Shown here: positions 1 to 7,134 of the stretch, piece by piece
Layout of the letters: each line of letters starts with the position of its first letter
Numbering within the stretch: position 1 is the stretch's first letter
DNA from: Paracoccaceae bacterium
GTDB lineage: Bacteria > Pseudomonadota > Alphaproteobacteria > Rhodobacterales > Rhodobacteraceae
NCBI GenBank assembly: GCA_023260935.1
Contig: JALQTL010000142.1
Coordinates: 1 to 21,987, forward strand
Length of the DNA: 21,987 nucleotides
Direction: 5' to 3'
The notes under the pieces: generated by a model
What the model saw: the letters and a program-made list of their open reading frames with translations, nothing else
Databases searched by the model: none
What the model was told of the DNA's origin: nothing
Made by a program: the position numbers and the translations under genes

Positions 1-1645
1 GGTCGCGGTCCAGCGGCTTGGCAAAGCGGGCATCAGCCACGGTGGCGGAAATACCTTTTGCAGCCAGCGCCTCGGCGGCCTTTGTCACCTCGGCAAGGCG
101 GGTGCCAAAAGACAAAAGTGCCACCCGCGATCCTTCGCTGATGATGCGGCCCTTGCCGATTTCCAGCAGCTGCCCGCGGGCCGGCATTTCCACCCCCACG
201 CCATCCCCCCGAGGAAAGCGGAAGGCAATCGGACCGTCATCCCATGCTGTGGCGGTGGCAACCATATGCTTCAGTTCCGCCTCATCTGCCGCAGCCATGA
301 CCACGATGCCGGGCAGGTTGGCAAGGAAGGCCACATCAAAACTTCCCGCATGGGTGGCACCATCGGCGCCCACCAGCCCCGCCCGGTCGATGGCAAAGCG
401 GACCGGCAGACGCTGGATCGCCACATCATGCACCACCTGATCATAGCCGCGCTGCAAGAAAGTGGAATAAAGCGCGCAGAACGGCCGCATGCCGCCCGCC
501 GCCAAGCCTGCCGCAAAGGTGACAGCATGCTGTTCGGCAATGCCCACATCAAAGCAGCGCTTGGGGAAGCGTTCGGCAAAAAGGTTGAGGCCGGTGCCAT
601 CGGGCATGGCGGCCGTGATCGCAACAATGCGGTCGTCCGCCTCTGCCTCTTGGATCAGGGATTGGGCAAAGACCTTGGTATAGCTGGGCGCGTTCGACGC
701 AGCCTTGGCCTGCTGGCCGGTCAACACATCGAACTTGCCTGTGGCGTGGCCCTTGTCGCGCGCCGCTTCGGCCGGGGCATAGCCCTTGCCCTTTTTGGTG
801 ATGACATGGATCAGAAGCGGCCCTGTCGCCCGCGCCTTGGCCGCGCGCAGCACATGCAGAAGCTGGTCAAGGTCATGTCCGTCAATCGGGCCGATATAGC
901 TGAAGCCCAACTGTTCGAACAATGTGCCGCCCACGGCCATGCCCTTCAGCATTTCCTTGGCCCGCAGCGCCCCTTCGCGCAGGGGCGGCGGCAGCAGGCT
1001 GGCAGCCCCCTTGGCCACGGCCTTCAATTCGTCAAACGGGCCATCGGCATAAAGCTTTGTCAGATAGGATGACAGCGCCCCCACCGGCGGGGCGATCGAC
1101 ATCTCGTTATCGTTCAGGATGACGAACAGGCGCTTTTTCAGGTGGCCGGCGTTGTTCATCGCCTCAAACGCCATCCCGGCTGACATCGACCCGTCACCGA
1201 TCACGGCAATCGCATCCCCCGGATCGCCCCCCAGATCACGGGCGGCGGCAAAGCCCAGTGCCGCACTGATCGAGGTCGAGGAATGTGCCGCCCCGAAGGG
1301 GTCAAAGGGCGATTCCGACCGTTTGGTGAACCCCGAAAGCCCGCCTTCGGTGCGCAAGGTGCGAATACGGTCACGCCGCCCCGTCAGGATCTTGTGGGGA
1401 TAGCACTGGTGACTGACATCCCAGATCAGCTTGTCGCGCGGGGTGTCAAAGACGGCATGAATGGCCACGGTCAGTTCCACCACGCCAAGCCCAGCGCCCA
1501 GATGCCCTCCGGTGACAGAAACGGCGGAAATGGTTTCCTGCCGCAACTCATCGGCCACCAGACGAAGCTCTCGGTCCGACAGCCCCTTCAGATCGGCAGG
1601 AACGCGCACACGGTCAAGCGTTGGGGTGGGGGGGCGGTGGGTCAT
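1..1645 (-). CDS. dxs: 1-deoxy-D-xylulose-5-phosphate synthase, C-terminus cut by window edge
   Basis: Thiamine-diphosphate enzyme that condenses pyruvate with glyceraldehyde 3-phosphate, the first step of the cytosolic MEP isoprenoid pathway. The 548 visible residues start MTHRPPTPTL and lack roughly the last 90-100 residues of the usual ~640. Visible family marks are GGHLGAGLG (about 46-54, with the conserved His48), WDVSHQCYPHKILTGRRD (about 75-92), the TPP/Mg motif GDGSMSAG (149-156) followed by NN at 163-164, and DVGIAEQHAVTFAAG (366-380), whose Glu371 matches the catalytic Glu of transketolase-like enzymes. It starts 18 bases after the ispA stop on the same strand, so FPP synthase and Dxs are probably co-transcribed, as in other Rhodobacterales. 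No internal stop or frameshift is seen. Identification is very secure; the 3' end lies outside the window. Confidence 0.97.
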   Translation of the reverse strand, partial: MTHRPPTPTLDRVRVPADLKGLSDRELRLVADELRQETISAVSVTGGHLGAGLGVVELTVAIHAVFDTPRDKLIWDVSHQCYPHKILTGRRDRIRTLRTEGGLSGFTKRSESPFDPFGAAHSSTSISAALGFAAARDLGGDPGDAIAVIGDGSMSAGMAFEAMNNAGHLKKRLFVILNDNEMSIAPPVGALSSYLTKLYADGPFDELKAVAKGAASLLPPPLREGALRAKEMLKGMAVGGTLFEQLGFSYIGPIDGHDLDQLLHVLRAAKARATGPLLIHVITKKGKGYAPAEAARDKGHATGKFDVLTGQQAKAASNAPSYTKVFAQSLIQEAEADDRIVAITAAMPDGTGLNLFAERFPKRCFDVGIAEQHAVTFAAGLAAGGMRPFCALYSTFLQRGYDQVVHDVAIQRLPVRFAIDRAGLVGADGATHAGSFDVAFLANLPGIVVMAAADEAELKHMVATATAWDDGPIAFRFPRGDGVGVEMPARGQLLEIGKGRIISEGSRVALLSFGTRLAEVTKAAEALAAKGISATVADARFAKPLDRD

Positions 1646-1663
1646 GGTCTGCCTTCCGGGGCC

Positions 1664-2572
1664 TCAGGTGTCGCGGGCGATAACGAAACGGGCGGCATCG
1701 ATCAAGGTCTGGGCCTTTTGCCCATAGGCGGCAAGGTGGCTTTCCGCCTCATTCACCAGATCCCGGGCCCGCGCCCGGGCCGCATCAAGCCCCAGCAGCG
1801 ATACGAAGGTGGCCTTGCCGGCAGCCGCATCCTTGCCCACGGCCTTGCCGGTGGTGGCGGCATCGCCGGTCACATCCAGAACGTCATCCCAGATCTGGAA
1901 GGCAAGGCCCAGACAATCGCCAAAGCGCCGCAGCGGGGTGTCATCAACCCCGGCGATGATTGCCCCCGCCCGCGTCGACCAGGTGATCAGTGCCCCGGTC
2001 TTGCCGGCCTGAAGGGCAATGATCTGGTCCAGCGTCAGGGGCACCTCGGCGGTTTCGGCGGCGATATCGGCCATCTGTCCGCCCACCATCCCCCGCAGGC
2101 CCGCCGCCGCGGCAAGTTGCAGGGCAAGTTCCACCCGCGCGCCATCCGGGCAGGCCGTCTGAAGCACCATTTCAAATGCCAGAGATTGCAGCGCATCCCC
2201 GGCCAGAACGGCAGTCGCCTCGTCCCATTTGCGGTGAACCGTGGGCTGGCCACGGCGCAGGTCATCATCATCCATGCAGGGCAGGTCGTCATGGATCAGG
2301 CTATAGGCATGCAGCGCCTCGATCGCGCCTGCGGCAGGGGCCGCCTGATGCGAAGGCACATCGTGCAACCGGGCCGATGCCAGCACCAGAAACCCTCGCA
2401 GCCCCTTGCCGCCCCGGCAGGCATAGGCCATCGCCTGCGCCAGCGTGCCGGGCAAAGGCGAAAGCCGGGCCATGATCTGGGCTTCGGCGATCTCGCGCGC
2501 TGCGGCCAGCGCTGCGGGAAAGGCCAGCCCGTCCATCGGGTCGCCCGGGGGCAGGCACATGCCTTCGCGCAT
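1664..2572 (-). CDS. ispA: Farnesyl diphosphate synthase, short-chain polyprenyl synthase
   Basis: Sequentially condenses IPP with DMAPP/GPP to make farnesyl diphosphate in the cytosol. The 302-residue protein has the first Asp-rich motif as DDLPCMDDDDLRRG (from residue 95; bacterial DDx4D spacing), GGQMAD (164-169), GKTG (190-193) and the second Asp-rich motif DDVLD (229-233). The residues just before the first motif, HAYSLIH, match the E. coli IspA pattern and favour FPP over longer products. The IPP-binding GGKRLRP motif reads GGKGLRG here (54-60); the key Lys56 and Arg59 are kept. The chosen start overlaps the xseB stop by one base (TGATG), which implies translational coupling. The in-frame ATGs 12 and 36 bases downstream lack a convincing ribosome site. 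A geranylgeranyl product is possible but less likely. Confidence 0.95.
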   Translation of the reverse strand: MREGMCLPPGDPMDGLAFPAALAAAREIAEAQIMARLSPLPGTLAQAMAYACRGGKGLRGFLVLASARLHDVPSHQAAPAAGAIEALHAYSLIHDDLPCMDDDDLRRGQPTVHRKWDEATAVLAGDALQSLAFEMVLQTACPDGARVELALQLAAAAGLRGMVGGQMADIAAETAEVPLTLDQIIALQAGKTGALITWSTRAGAIIAGVDDTPLRRFGDCLGLAFQIWDDVLDVTGDAATTGKAVGKDAAAGKATFVSLLGLDAARARARDLVNEAESHLAAYGQKAQTLIDAARFVIARDT

Positions 2573-2811
2573 CAGAAACCGTCAGCCGGTGCTGTGCCCA
2601 CGGCGCGGCCTTCTTGCGCGCGGATCATTTCCACCTTGGCCTCGGCCGCCTTCAGCTTTTCGGCGCAATGCGCCTTCAGCGCCGCGCCCCGTTCATAGAG
2701 CGCGATCGACGCTTCCAAAGCCACGTCGCCCCGTTCCAGCTGGCCCACCACCTGTTCCAGCGAGGCCATCGCCTCTTCAAAGCTCATCTCGGCAATCGGT
2801 TTGTCAGCCAT
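2572..2811 (-). CDS. xseB: Exodeoxyribonuclease VII small subunit
   Basis: Small subunit of the cytosolic nuclease that degrades single-stranded DNA to oligonucleotides together with XseA. The 79-residue product has the whole Exonuc_VII_S pattern: MSFEEAMASLEQVVGQLERG (residues 9-28), then LEASIALYERGAAL and a Lys/Glu-rich helix (CAEKLKAAEAKVE). Length is typical for the family. Its start lies inside the 3' end of the deacetylase-like gene (8-base overlap) and its stop overlaps the ispA start by one base, so it is the middle gene of a coupled operon. xseA is not in the window, the normal separation in this group. Confidence 0.95.
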   Translation of the reverse strand: MADKPIAEMSFEEAMASLEQVVGQLERGDVALEASIALYERGAALKAHCAEKLKAAEAKVEMIRAQEGRAVGTAPADGF

Positions 2812-3727
2812 GGGGGCCCCTGATCAGTTCGGTCACATGCGCGGCCACACTATCGGCCAAGGCATCCAGATCATAGCCCCCCTCAAGCAAGGAAACCACC
2901 CGCCCGTCACAGCAATCCTCGGCCAGATCGCAGATGGCACGAGTCAGCCGCCCGAAATCCGCCACCGTCCAGTTCAGCCCGCCCAAGGGGTCATCGCGAT
3001 GTGCATCGAAACCGGCGCTGACCAGCACCAGTTCGGGCTTCCATGCCCGCAAATCCTCCAGCACGGGCGCCCAGGCCCGCCAGGCTTCAGCCCCGCCTGA
3101 CCCCGGCCGCAACGGCAGGTTGGTCATCTGCCCATGCGCGCCCCGTTCTGACGGATGCCCGGACCCGGGGTGAAGCGGCATCTGGTGGGACGAGACAAAG
3201 CGCAGTCGGGGTTCGTTCCACAACAGATCCTGCGTGCCGTTGCCGTGGTGCACGTCAAAATCCAGCACCGCCAATCGGGACAGGCCATGCACTTCCAGCG
3301 CCCGCATCGCACCGATGGCCAGGCTGCCGAACAGGCAGAACCCCATGGCGGTTTCACGTTCTGCATGATGCCCGGGGGGGCGGGCAGCCACAAAGGCACG
3401 CCCGCCCTGCTCCAGAACCTGATCGACTGCCGCACAGACGCCCCCCACCGCCCGAAGGGCGGCCGTCAGGGAGCCCGGAGACATAAAGGTATCGCCATCC
3501 ACCTGCACCCAGCCCTGCTGCGGTACCGCGCGGCGCAGGCGTTCAAGGTAGCGGGCCGGATGGCAGCGTTGCACATCCTCATCAGCCCCCATCGGGCATT
3601 CCATCCGTGCGACTGCCAGCCCCGAAAGCCCGCGCGCCACGGCCTGCAAGCGCGCCACCTGTTCAGGATGCCCGGGCGGCGTGACGTGATCCAGACAGTC
3701 TTCATGGCTGAAAACGGTAACGGGCAC
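2804..3727 (-). CDS. Histone deacetylase-family amidohydrolase (acetylpolyamine-type)
   Basis: Zn-dependent deacetylase fold of 307 residues, cytosolic (no signal peptide). In bacteria this family removes acetyl groups from polyamines, acetoin-pathway substrates or proteins; the substrate here is not known. Active-site marks are all present: RPPGHHAE (about 116-123, with the His120/His121 pair), LDFDVHHGNGTQ (155-166, Zn ligands Asp158 and His160), SAGFDAHRDDPLGG (237-250, third ligand Asp241) and LEGGYD (281-286, transition-state Tyr285). The start is GTG, chosen because GGGAGG sits eight bases upstream and no ATG fits. It is first in a four-gene operon with xseB, ispA and dxs and faces the AT-rich divergent promoter region. 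The conserved linkage to isoprenoid genes is known in Rhodobacterales, but no functional link can be read from sequence. Confidence 0.92.
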   Translation of the reverse strand: MPVTVFSHEDCLDHVTPPGHPEQVARLQAVARGLSGLAVARMECPMGADEDVQRCHPARYLERLRRAVPQQGWVQVDGDTFMSPGSLTAALRAVGGVCAAVDQVLEQGGRAFVAARPPGHHAERETAMGFCLFGSLAIGAMRALEVHGLSRLAVLDFDVHHGNGTQDLLWNEPRLRFVSSHQMPLHPGSGHPSERGAHGQMTNLPLRPGSGGAEAWRAWAPVLEDLRAWKPELVLVSAGFDAHRDDPLGGLNWTVADFGRLTRAICDLAEDCCDGRVVSLLEGGYDLDALADSVAAHVTELIRGPHG

Positions 3728-3798
3728 GGCAGTTTCCTCCCTTTAGATCAAGGACATCCGATGCCTATCAAGCCACGGCAAAAAGGACGAAAGACACT

Positions 3799-3816
3799 AG
3801 TCTTAAGTATAAGACT
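3799..3816. repeat. Inverted repeat in the divergent promoter region
   Basis: Perfect 7-base inverted repeat AGTCTTA - AGTA - TAAGACT in the AT-rich gap between the deacetylase-like gene (minus) and the secreted-protein gene (plus). Read on the minus strand, it contains TATACT (3811-3806), a good -10 hexamer, so it may be an operator over the promoter of the HDAC-xseB-ispA-dxs operon. No clear -35 accompanies it. No binding protein can be named. Confidence 0.45.
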
Positions 3817-3823
3817 TTCTAAT

Positions 3824-3837
3824 TTGATCCATATCAT
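3824..3837. promoter_or_regulatory. FNR/FnrL-type binding site candidate
   Basis: TTGAT-CCAT-ATCAT matches the FNR-family consensus TTGAT-N4-ATCAA at 9 of 10 informative bases. Its centre (3830.5) lies 40-41 bases upstream of the start predicted from the -10 element at 3859-3864, the spacing of class II FNR-activated promoters. The predicted target is the secreted-protein gene at 3912. Other CRP/FNR-family proteins with the same half-site are alternatives, and chance matching in AT-rich DNA is possible. Confidence 0.5.
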
Positions 3838-3858
3838 AAAGATATATGACGATGTGAT

Positions 3859-3864
3859 TATAGT
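3859..3864 (+). promoter_or_regulatory. Predicted -10 element for the secreted-protein gene
   Basis: TATAGT agrees with TATAAT at 5 of 6 positions. No good -35 hexamer is found 17 bases upstream; the FNR-like box covers that zone instead, as expected for an activator-dependent promoter. Transcription would begin near 3871. Confidence 0.45.
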
Positions 3865-3870
3865 GATTCC

Positions 3871-3891
3871 AACACATAAAGGATATGTGTT
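3871..3891 (+). repeat. Hairpin at predicted 5' end of the secreted-protein mRNA
   Basis: Perfect 8-base inverted repeat AACACATA - AAGGA - TATGTGTT just downstream of the predicted transcription start and six bases before the GGAGGAG ribosome site (3897-3903). It could form a 5'-terminal stem-loop protecting the message, or serve as a DNA operator. It is AT-rich, so RNA stability would be modest. Confidence 0.45.
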
Positions 3892-3911
3892 CGAACGGAG
3901 GAGAAGAGAAG

Positions 3912-4667
3912 ATGCAGCCCACAAAATCAGGTATTGTAAAGATTGTTGCTGTCTCGGCGCTTGTTCCTTTGCTTGGCACTGCCAGCTTCATCCCCTCGGC
4001 CATGCCTGGCGCATTTTCGATGGCGGCCATGGCCCAGACCGATGGTTCCGGTCAGGGGGGGAAGTCGGGAGACAAAGGCAATCAGGGTGAAGGCCAGAAG
4101 GGCCAGGACAATCAGGGCCAAGGCAAGGGTCAGGCAGGCCCCAGCGGTGACTCGGATGGGAAAGGCCCGCAGTCCGGCTCTCCCTCTTCCAGCGGCGGCG
4201 GCAAGCCCGTCTGGGCGCAAGAGGGCATTCCGGAAGTCGAATTGGGGCGCCTGAGCGTGGCCCGTTCGCCCGACAGGGTTCTTGCCCGTGCGCTGGACGA
4301 AGCTGCCGCTGCCCTGAGCGATGACGTGGTAGCCTTCTACAACCTTTCGCTTGAGGATGCGATCTATACGCTGTCGACCTCATTCGACGATGTGACTTTC
4401 ATCGACTCTCCTCTGCAGAACCTTGCGTTGTTGCAGGATCTTCTGGAAGGCGGCACCACGCTGTCTGATGCCGGGGTGACAAGCAGCACGGGCACCTTGG
4501 CGGCCGTTCTGCTGGGCACGGCTTCGGACAAGACCGTGGCGATTTCGACCGATACGGTGATTGCCGTGACCACGATCCTTGGCACGCCTCTTACCGAAGA
4601 ATCGGCGGAATCCATCGCAACCGCAGCCGAAGCGGTTCGGGTTGCCATTCTGGCCGGCCACGGCTGA
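3912..4667 (+). CDS. Secreted protein of unknown function with Gly/Gln/Lys-rich linker
   Basis: 251 residues. The start ATG at 3912 is chosen because GGAGGAG lies eight bases upstream; an earlier in-frame ATG at 3885 sits inside the leader hairpin and lacks a ribosome site. Residues 1-41 form a Sec-type signal peptide (Lys5/Lys10, hydrophobic core, likely cleavage AMA/QTD). Residues 43-98 are a low-complexity, probably disordered stretch rich in Gly, Gln, Lys, Asp and Ser. From about 99 to 251 follows a folded-looking domain beginning KPVWAQEGIPEVELGRLSVA, then mostly helical Ala/Leu/Thr-rich sequence. The PEVELGRLxVARSP element resembles conserved uncharacterised Rhodobacterales secreted proteins, from memory only. 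There are no Cys residues and no lipobox. A terminator follows 32 bases after the stop, so it is probably a single-gene transcript under the FNR-like promoter. Function is unknown. Confidence 0.85.
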   Translation: MQPTKSGIVKIVAVSALVPLLGTASFIPSAMPGAFSMAAMAQTDGSGQGGKSGDKGNQGEGQKGQDNQGQGKGQAGPSGDSDGKGPQSGSPSSSGGGKPVWAQEGIPEVELGRLSVARSPDRVLARALDEAAAALSDDVVAFYNLSLEDAIYTLSTSFDDVTFIDSPLQNLALLQDLLEGGTTLSDAGVTSSTGTLAAVLLGTASDKTVAISTDTVIAVTTILGTPLTEESAESIATAAEAVRVAILAGHG

Positions 4668-4699
4668 TACGCTGCATTTCCTTGTGGCTTAGGCACAAC

Positions 4700-4729
4700 A
4701 ACCCCGGGCGCTTGGCGCGCCCGGGGTTT
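4700..4729 (+). terminator. Terminator hairpin after the secreted-protein gene
   Basis: Perfect 11-base stem AACCCCGGGCG / CGCCCGGGGTT (4700-4710 and 4718-4728) with a 7-base loop. The T-run is very short, so termination may be incomplete or Rho-assisted. It separates the two exported-protein genes. Confidence 0.7.
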
Positions 4730-4754
4730 GCGCATAAGAGATGTTGCATATACT
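4728..4754 (+). promoter_or_regulatory. Weak promoter candidate for the outer-membrane protein gene
   Basis: TTGCGC (4728-4733) and TATACT (4749-4754, 5 of 6) with a 15-base spacer lie between the preceding terminator and the start codon at 4785. The spacer is shorter than ideal. It is proposed because the upstream terminator implies that the downstream gene needs its own promoter. Confidence 0.35.
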
Positions 4755-4784
4755 TATTCGCATGAATTGAGCAGGAGTATGACA

Positions 4785-5798
4785 ATGTTGTCGAAATGGA
4801 AAAGCGCAACCCATGCGCTTCTTCTTGGTGCCCTGACGAGTTTTGCCCTTGCAGCTACTGCAATCGTTCCATTGGCGCTGTCGACAACAACTGCCCTTGC
4901 ACAGGGCACTGGTGGCCATTCGGGTGGTAGCGGCGGTCACGAAGACGGCGGGGAAGACGGTGGCCACGAAGATGGTGGCACCGATGCGGGCCATTCCGGT
5001 TCGGGCAAGGGCCGCGGCGGCCATCACACGCCAGCGCCGGCAGTATTGCCCGCCGCCGCCAGCACAAATGGCGTAACCGCTGTTACGGGTGAGGCCAGCC
5101 TGCGCCATGCCCGGACTTCGGGCCAGTATCTGCGCTTCGAACTGGGCGGCGCGCGCTATGGCTCGCGGGATGCGAACTGGTTGCCCCCAGGCTTTCCGGG
5201 CGATCCGCAAGTGTTCTTCGATCTGGACGTAGATAACGCCGTCTTTGGCGCCATGGCCATTGGCCATACCTATTCCCGCAATCTGCGGGCCGAAGTTGCG
5301 CTGAACCTTTTCGGCAGCAGCGATTTCGCCGGTCCTTGGACCTATACCCTGCCCGCAACGACGGGACCGCATGCCGATATGTCCGGCTCGGTCAAATCCG
5401 TCGCCCTGATGGCAAACGGATATTATTCCTTTGACACGGTCGGCAAGGTTACGCCCTTCGTGACGGCAGGTCTGGGCCTTGCCCGGAACACGACCGGCAT
5501 CTGGACTCGAACGAATACCGCGGCAGTTCCCCCAACCCCCGTCACACGCAGTTTTTCGGGGGCAAGCAAGAACAACCTTGCCTGGACTGTCGGGCTTGGG
5601 GTTGCCATGGATGTGGGCCCGGTAATGGGCAGCGCACCGGCCACGCTGGAACTTGCCTGGCGCTACTTCGATCTTGGAACGGCCAACGGGGGTTCAACCC
5701 CGGTCACAGGCGGGCCGGGTGGTGTGCCCGTGGCGCCGCTGAATTTCAACGTGTCAACCAATATGATCTCTGTCGGCCTTCGCATCCCGCTGAACTGA
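4785..5798 (+). CDS. Outer-membrane beta-barrel protein with His/Glu/Gly-rich N-terminal linker
   Basis: 337 residues. The start ATG at 4785 is preferred: AGGAG lies seven bases upstream, while the ATG at 4779 is one base from it. Residues 1-39 are a long Sec signal peptide (cleavage likely ALA/QG). Residues 41-82 form a low-complexity linker with six His residues and two copies of GGHEDGG (50-56, 59-65), which could bind divalent metal. From about residue 98 to the end the sequence alternates polar and hydrophobic residues with Gly/aromatic turns (RFELGGARYG, AMAIGHTYSRNLRAEVALNLFG, FVTAGLGLA, TLELAWRYFDLG, ISVGLRIPLN), typical of an 8-10-stranded OmpA/OmpW/porin-like barrel. No OmpA peptidoglycan domain follows. 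Its role could be adhesion, small-molecule permeability or metal binding; the sequence does not decide. Confidence 0.85.
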   Translation: MLSKWKSATHALLLGALTSFALAATAIVPLALSTTTALAQGTGGHSGGSGGHEDGGEDGGHEDGGTDAGHSGSGKGRGGHHTPAPAVLPAAASTNGVTAVTGEASLRHARTSGQYLRFELGGARYGSRDANWLPPGFPGDPQVFFDLDVDNAVFGAMAIGHTYSRNLRAEVALNLFGSSDFAGPWTYTLPATTGPHADMSGSVKSVALMANGYYSFDTVGKVTPFVTAGLGLARNTTGIWTRTNTAAVPPTPVTRSFSGASKNNLAWTVGLGVAMDVGPVMGSAPATLELAWRYFDLGTANGGSTPVTGGPGGVPVAPLNFNVSTNMISVGLRIPLN

Positions 5799-5840
5799 TC
5801 AGGGGGGCCTGCAACCGGGCCAGACGGCAGAACAAGGAAA

Positions 5841-5869
5841 CGGCCCGTCCCGAAAGGGCGGGCCGCTTT
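5841..5869. terminator. Bidirectional terminator between outer-membrane protein gene and petR
   Basis: Stem CGGCCCG-T-CCC / GGGCGGGCCG (5841-5851, 5856-5865) with one bulged T and a GAAA tetraloop, followed by CTTT on the plus strand. Read from the minus strand it is followed by TTTCCTT, so it can also end petR transcripts. It lies between two convergent genes. Confidence 0.8.
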
Positions 5870-5920
5870 CATGACGAACCCGACGCGCGGGTCAGCCCGC
5901 CTTTGGCAGCGCGGCCGCCT

Positions 5921-6616
5921 TCAGTCCGGCATCAGCATATAGCCTTCGCCCCGCACGGTTTGCAGATAGCGCGGCTGTTTCGGATCATCCTCGATCTTGC
6001 GGCGCAGCCGGGTGATTTGCACATCCACCGCGCGCTCCTGCGCGGCGTCGTCCCGGCCCAGATCGCTGACCAGCCGCTCCCGGCTTATCGCATGGCCCGG
6101 ATGGGCCGAGAACAGGCGCATCAGCGCAGCCTCGGTGGCGGTCAGGCGCACCGGATCGGGGCCGCGCCACAACTCGCCGCGCCCCACATCATACCGCACG
6201 GCCCCCAGATGCAGAACCTTGGGCGGCGTATCGTTGCGTTCCTGCGGAACACGGCGCAGGATCGCGTTGATCCGCAGCAGCAGTTCCTTTGGCTCGAAGG
6301 GTTTGGCCAGATAGTCGTCGGCCCCCGCCTCGAACCCCTCTATCCGGCTTTGGGTTTCGCCCTTGGCCGTCAGCAAAAGGATAGGCGTGGCCATGCTTGC
6401 CCGAAGATCGCGCGTCAGGCTGATGCCATCTTCGCCGGGCATCATCACATCCAACACGATCATGTCGAAATCCAGCCCCGCCAGCAGCCGGCGTGCTTGC
6501 GCGCCATCGCGCGCAACCGTCACCAGAAAACCGTTGCGGATCAGGAATTTCTGCAACAGGCCCCGGATGCGCTCATCATCATCGACGACCAGAAGATGTG
6601 CCTCGGGCTGGGTCAT
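5921..6616 (-). CDS. petR: OmpR-family response regulator, PetR-like
   Basis: 231-residue two-domain transcription regulator. The receiver domain (about 7-120) has the acidic pocket Asp12/Asp13, phosphoacceptor Asp56 in IVLDVMMPGEDG, Thr83 and Lys105 in AKPF. The OmpR-type winged helix (about 130-231) includes LTATEAALMRLFSAHPG, the recognition-helix stretch RAVDVQITRLRRKIEDDP and the wing TVRGEGYML. The start overlaps the stop of the upstream MarR gene by ATGA, so the two are translationally coupled. This pair and order match PetP-PetR of Rhodobacter capsulatus, where PetR was described as needed for growth in connection with the cytochrome bc1 genes. No histidine kinase is adjacent. The family call is firm; the petR symbol rests on the pairing and remembered similarity. 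Confidence 0.9.
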   Translation of the reverse strand: MTQPEAHLLVVDDDERIRGLLQKFLIRNGFLVTVARDGAQARRLLAGLDFDMIVLDVMMPGEDGISLTRDLRASMATPILLLTAKGETQSRIEGFEAGADDYLAKPFEPKELLLRINAILRRVPQERNDTPPKVLHLGAVRYDVGRGELWRGPDPVRLTATEAALMRLFSAHPGHAISRERLVSDLGRDDAAQERAVDVQITRLRRKIEDDPKQPRYLQTVRGEGYMLMPD

Positions 6617-7113
6617 GCGCCGCTCTCCTTCAGGCCCTGATACTGCCTGCGCTGGTCGGGGTCCATCATCGCCTCCAGCACGGTGCGAAAACCGGCCACG
6701 GCCTGCGGACCGGCGGCGCGGTAAGCCGCGCGCATCCGGGCACGCTGCGCATCCGACAGTTCCCGTTCCAGTTCCTGCCCCTTTGCCGTCAGATACAAAT
6801 TGCGCTCGCGCTTGTCTTTGCGGCCCACCCGAGCCTCGACCAGACCATCATCGACCAATGTTCTCAGTACACGATTCAGCGATTGCTTGGTTACACCCAG
6901 AATCGCCAGAAGGTTCGATACCGTGGTGCCCGGACTGCGGTGGATGAAATGCACGGCGCGGTGATGAGCGCGGCCGTAATCCATCGTTTCAAGAATACGG
7001 TCAGGATCTGCGGTAAAGCCGCGATAGGCAAAGAACATCGCCTCGATGCCCTTGCGCAGCTGTTCGTCGGTCAGAAACAGCAGGCTTTCGCCGCTGGGGG
7101 TTGGGTCTGCCAT
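6613..7113 (-). CDS. petP: MarR-family regulator, PetP-like
   Basis: 166-residue cytosolic DNA-binding protein. A helical dimerisation segment (about 15-50) leads to the winged helix: MDYGRAHHRAVHFIHRSPG, then VSNLLAILGVTKQSLNRVLRTLVDDGLV (recognition helix in VTKQSLNRVLRTL) and the wing RVGRKDKRERNLYLTAKG, then a C-terminal dimer helix. GGGAG sits seven bases before the ATG. The gene overlaps petR by four bases and is transcribed away from ilvE. An inverted repeat over its candidate promoter could be an autoregulatory operator. The petP symbol is given for the conserved MarR-OmpR couple of Rhodobacterales; effector and targets are not visible. Confidence 0.88.
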   Translation of the reverse strand: MADPTPSGESLLFLTDEQLRKGIEAMFFAYRGFTADPDRILETMDYGRAHHRAVHFIHRSPGTTVSNLLAILGVTKQSLNRVLRTLVDDGLVEARVGRKDKRERNLYLTAKGQELERELSDAQRARMRAAYRAAGPQAVAGFRTVLEAMMDPDQRRQYQGLKESGA

Positions 7114-7134
7114 CGTAATCTCCCTCTTGCGGGG

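Noticed and set aside
1283..2698. 471-codon plus-strand open frame opposite dxs/ispA
   Set aside because: It is antisense to two genes with complete catalytic motifs, its product has no recognisable domain, and such shadow frames are expected in high-GC DNA.
4086..4140. Possible tandem DNA repeat or CRISPR-like array in the Gly/Gln-rich segment
   Set aside because: The repetition is imperfect, follows codon periodicity and lies inside a coding frame, so it is protein low complexity rather than an array.
4728..4784. TTG start extending the outer-membrane protein gene by 19 codons
   Set aside because: The TTG overlaps the end of the terminator stem and has no ribosome site, whereas the ATG at 4785 has AGGAG at good spacing and begins a proper signal peptide.
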